Program-made: the position numbers and the translations under genes
NCBI GenBank assembly: GCA_037833965.1
Contig: AP031354.1
Location: 5,496,001-5,560,000 of the forward strand
Source of the DNA: Marchantia polymorpha subsp. ruderalis
Lineage: Eukaryota > Streptophyta > Marchantiopsida > Marchantiales > Marchantiaceae
Direction of reading: 5' to 3'
Length of the DNA stretch: 64,000 nt
The notes under the pieces: generated by a model
What the model was told of the DNA's origin: nothing
Seen by the model: the letters and a program-made list of their open reading frames with translations, nothing else
Database searches by the model: none
Shown here: positions 60,207 to 64,000 of the stretch, one piece after another
How positions within the stretch are numbered: position 1 is the stretch's first letter
How the letters are laid out: every line of letters starts with the position of its first letter

Positions 60207-62787
60207 CGAGGTCCAGAGATTCCACACTTTGCCCCAACCGCAGCCGCGTCGTAGATCTACGAACGACCGACTGCTGACCAGGGATCGGTTGCGCGTTTCG
60301 AGGTTTCCGCTTGCACTCCTCAAGAAGGGCAGCAGGCGCAGCTCTGATATCAACTTCGCACTAGCGTCGTCACCACCAGCGGAGCGATTTGCCCGCAAAA
60401 ACATTAGGTCTGCTGGTCTAGGCCCGGGGTCAGAATTGCATCACTCTCACCGCGAGCGCTGCTCCCACAATCAGACAACGAGCCTCCTGCCTCCGATCAT
60501 AATTGTTCCCCCGATCGCCTTCGATTGGTCGTCTGCTTCCGATTCAGGCCTAGTGCTCTCTGTGGATAGACTCTGGACCACCGAGATCTAACCTGGCCCA
60601 TTAATAGAATGATACACTTGCCCCCCCTCCCTCCCCCTCCCTCCATCTCCTCTCCTCTCGCTTCTCTCGATGCACGCCCCTCCCTTCCCCTGGTTCCCCC
60701 GGCGACCGGATCAACCCGCAGCGGCTTTCCCGGCCGCGGATTCCGGCCGCTCGGACATTCAGAACCCATTCCTCCGTCCCTTCGAATTCTTCCACTCCAA
60801 ATCAAATCGACCTCCGGAGCCTCCCGCCCCGAAAATTAGCGAAATTCCTCGACGAAGGGGAGGGGCCGAGAATCAAAGAGAGTCTTGGCGGAGAAGTCAA
60901 TACGGACATGGGCCGGAAAGGAAAGGGAAGGATAGAATAGGATAATTAATCAATTTCGACGCACGAATTAAGAGCGCGACGAATAGCGAGATCCGCGAGC
61001 CGTCGCAGTTCGTGGTGGACGCAGCCCTCTGCGCGACCCGACCCGTCTGTCCGCCCTACGTGCTTTCCTTCCGTCCAACGTCACGGGCCCACCACCAGCA
61101 CCACCAGCACCTCCTCCTCCACCTCCTCCTCCTCCACTGGGCCTCGGGCGCGGCCCCGCGGACCCGCGGACCCCACAGCACCTTTACTTCAAGAGGAGGG
61201 CAGAGCAGACCGGGCCGGACTGGAGGTCCGCTGGCGCGGGCCCCGCGGCGGACTCCGGTGACGACCACACGTCAATCCGTCGTCGACAAGCGCCCAGACG
61301 CACCCGGCGTGCGCTCCCTTCAACGAACAAACTGGAAGGAAGCCTGAGCGACGGCCGTCGGGTGACGGCGATTTTCAGAGCCTAATGTGCTGTCAAGTCA
61401 GTGCTCATCCTTCCACCGAAGAGATCCGCAGTAGGTGACCGGTTCTAACCCCGGTCGATCTTAACGTGCAGCCGCCTGGTTAGTTCAATTAGGGTGAACG
61501 CGCTCCCTCCGTCCGTCCGTCCCACGGATTAGGACCACCATCATTCGGTATAAATGCAAATCATATCTCGCGACGGGACGAGGTAGTATCCGCGGGAAGA
61601 TACTCCCTTCCCCCGGACTGCAAATTCCCAACCGAGGGTCTTCGTCCCCTCGCGCGCCCGGAATTCGCCGCGAATGATTCCCCGAAGGAATGTCGTCGAC
61701 GCGAAATGCCACACGGCCGCTCGCCTTTTCATTGGCGATGTGAAAAGCCGGTACGGAATCTGATCTCAGCGGATAATAACGAACAAACCAACCGATAACC
61801 GAATTTCAAAGCTGTTGGAGGAAATCGCACCATTCGTACGTTACATAAATCGGAAAAGAAGTGTGCAGCCGCGCCTTCCGGATACCGCATAAATGTACGT
61901 GTATACCGCGAAATATACCGTATCGGATTATCGCCCGGACCGGGCTGGGCGACACCGCGGGCCCGCCCGCGGCGAAGGTGTAACTTTGCTGCTACGGCGA
62001 CGGAGTGAGACTCTTTTGCCCTTGGAGGTTAGCGTAGCGTGGTCCGGAAGCCAACGACGTTCATTATTTGGAGATATGTCCGCCCGAGCGCAGAATGCGA
62101 CACTGACCGACCGACTGACTGGCTGACTGGCTGACTGTGGCCCGGTTGCTGTGAGCGCCGCCACAGCTGGGCCTCCTCGTATTGGCTTCTTGACATCACA
62201 TGGACGTCCCACGGCCTATGGCAGGCTTCGAGAAAGGCCTGTTTCGGTTACAGGGGGAGAGGGGGGGAGTCATTCGCTCCATTGCTCCCGCATGGGCTTC
62301 GGGCCCACCTTCTTCCCTCCCTTCCTCCTGAGCGAAGGGAAGGGAGAGATTATCGACGCCTCGTGGAGAGCTTTGAAAGAAATATAAATTAGAGATTTGG
62401 CTCCTGCTGAGCGTACAATTAAATCGTAAAGTGAACGACGTCGATCTTCGACTGATCAGAGTTGCCAGGTGGAGCTGGCTCTTGCACGCGGGTGCCAAAA
62501 TTATCTCTCCCTCCCTTTCCTTTCCTTTTCTTCCCTTGCCTGGCCTTGCCTGGCCTTGCATTGCATTGCATTGCATTGCCTTGCCTTGCCTACCCTGGGA
62601 CGCAGCGCAGTCAATCATCGCTAACACAGACCTGTACTTACATCGTTCACGATTGAGCGTGCTGAGAGGGTAGAAAAGTCGACGATCCGCTCCGACCCGG
62701 CCCGACCCGACCCTGCGTGTCTGTCCGTCTGCCTGCCTGCGTGCCTGCAGCTAGGAGCTGTCGATTACATCTCTGAGAAGCTGACAG
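60207..62787. promoter_or_regulatory. Shared upstream region of two divergent ARF genes
   Basis: The two ARF start codons face away from each other with 2.58 kb between. The interval is GC-rich for this window, most of all at 61.0-61.3 kb, and carries GGGA/CCCT runs, a plus-strand TATAAA (61549-61554), and a pentamer/tetramer repeat at 62533-62590. Probable 5'UTRs and promoters lie here, but I cannot place start sites. Open frames in this interval are GC-driven and have no domain. Confidence 0.5.
62533..62590. repeat. CCTTG/CATTG pentanucleotide repeat
   Basis: Tandem pentamers (CCTTGCCTGG, then TTGCA four times, then CCTTG) in the upstream region of the plus-strand ARF gene. Other short tandem words (GGCTGACT near 62110-62135, GCTTGCTT near 63130) lie nearby. 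Confidence 0.9.
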
Positions 62788-63763
<976 letters not shown>

Positions 63764-64000
63764 TGAATATCGGTGGAGGTCGATGCGAATTTTGTGATTC
63801 GGTCTCGCTACAGCGTTGAGTCGGTTCTTCAGCCGTACGCTTTTCCTTTTGATGCTCTCACGACGATTGTTCGAGCTGCGGGGACTCGATTGATTAGGCA
63901 GCGAGCCTCGTGAGTCCTCTCTTGGGCCGCTCCATAGATTAAGGAACCAGCTCCTGAGGTCGAATATGAACTGCTAGAATCTTCTCACTCTTTATCGCAA

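Noticed and set aside
60609-61347. GC-rich open frames of 76-111 aa on both strands between the ARF genes
   Set aside because: Long frames arise from GC-rich sequence poor in stops; the text is Pro/Arg/His low complexity with no domain.

Overview
The window looks like nuclear DNA of a land plant, most likely a bryophyte (a liverwort fits best; this is inference). Genes are small, spaced out and interrupted by GT-AG introns. An XS/zf-XS protein and plant-type DCAF1, Raf-like kinase and receptor-kinase relics point to land plants. A yeast-type FTR1 iron permease, which I would not expect in a flowering plant, points to an early-diverging lineage. Most of the rest is AT-rich intergenic DNA with decayed transposons and gene fragments.

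Layout. 0.4-4.6 kb (+): five exons ending a SUVH/SUVR-like (KMT1) histone methyltransferase, 5' end not resolved. 5.9-6.8 kb (-): intronless FTR1-type iron permease. 7-13 kb: mostly unassigned sequence. 13-15 kb: AT-rich, with a 642-bp Mutator-like MITE. 15.8-21.1 kb: a graveyard of minus-strand remnants: a Raf-like kinase piece, a complete but dead pogo/Tigger element with TIRs and TA duplications, and a DCAF1 piece. 23.9-24.3 kb (+): broken receptor-like kinase. 27.5-27.9 kb (-): unknown 152-aa helical protein. 33.1-34.2 kb (-): predicted two-exon single-pass membrane protein. 34.4-35.9 kb: an SSR-rich dispersed repeat followed by a perfect 344-bp tandem duplication. 39.9-40.4 kb (+): eIF1A. 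41.3-41.8 kb: inverted second copy of the SSR-rich repeat. 42.8-43.4 kb: second Mutator-like MITE. 45-50.7 kb (+): XS-domain gene, C-terminal seven exons well supported, N-terminal part provisional. 52.6-54.9 kb (-): decayed Ty1/copia gag-integrase. 56.7-57.1 kb: 416-bp hAT-like MITE. 59.1-60.2 kb (-) and 62.8 kb to the edge (+): two ARF GTPase genes, head to head, the second cut by the window end.

No operon or obvious pathway cluster is present. Two genes have chromatin or RNA-silencing roles by family (KMT1 methyltransferase, XS protein) and the ARF pair shares one intron plan. The most unusual signals are: compound-TIR MITEs with 10-bp target duplications; the near-identical inverted repeats flanking eIF1A; and several near-perfect 14-18 bp hairpins with short loops, far more than chance predicts. 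No clearly new biochemical system was identified.
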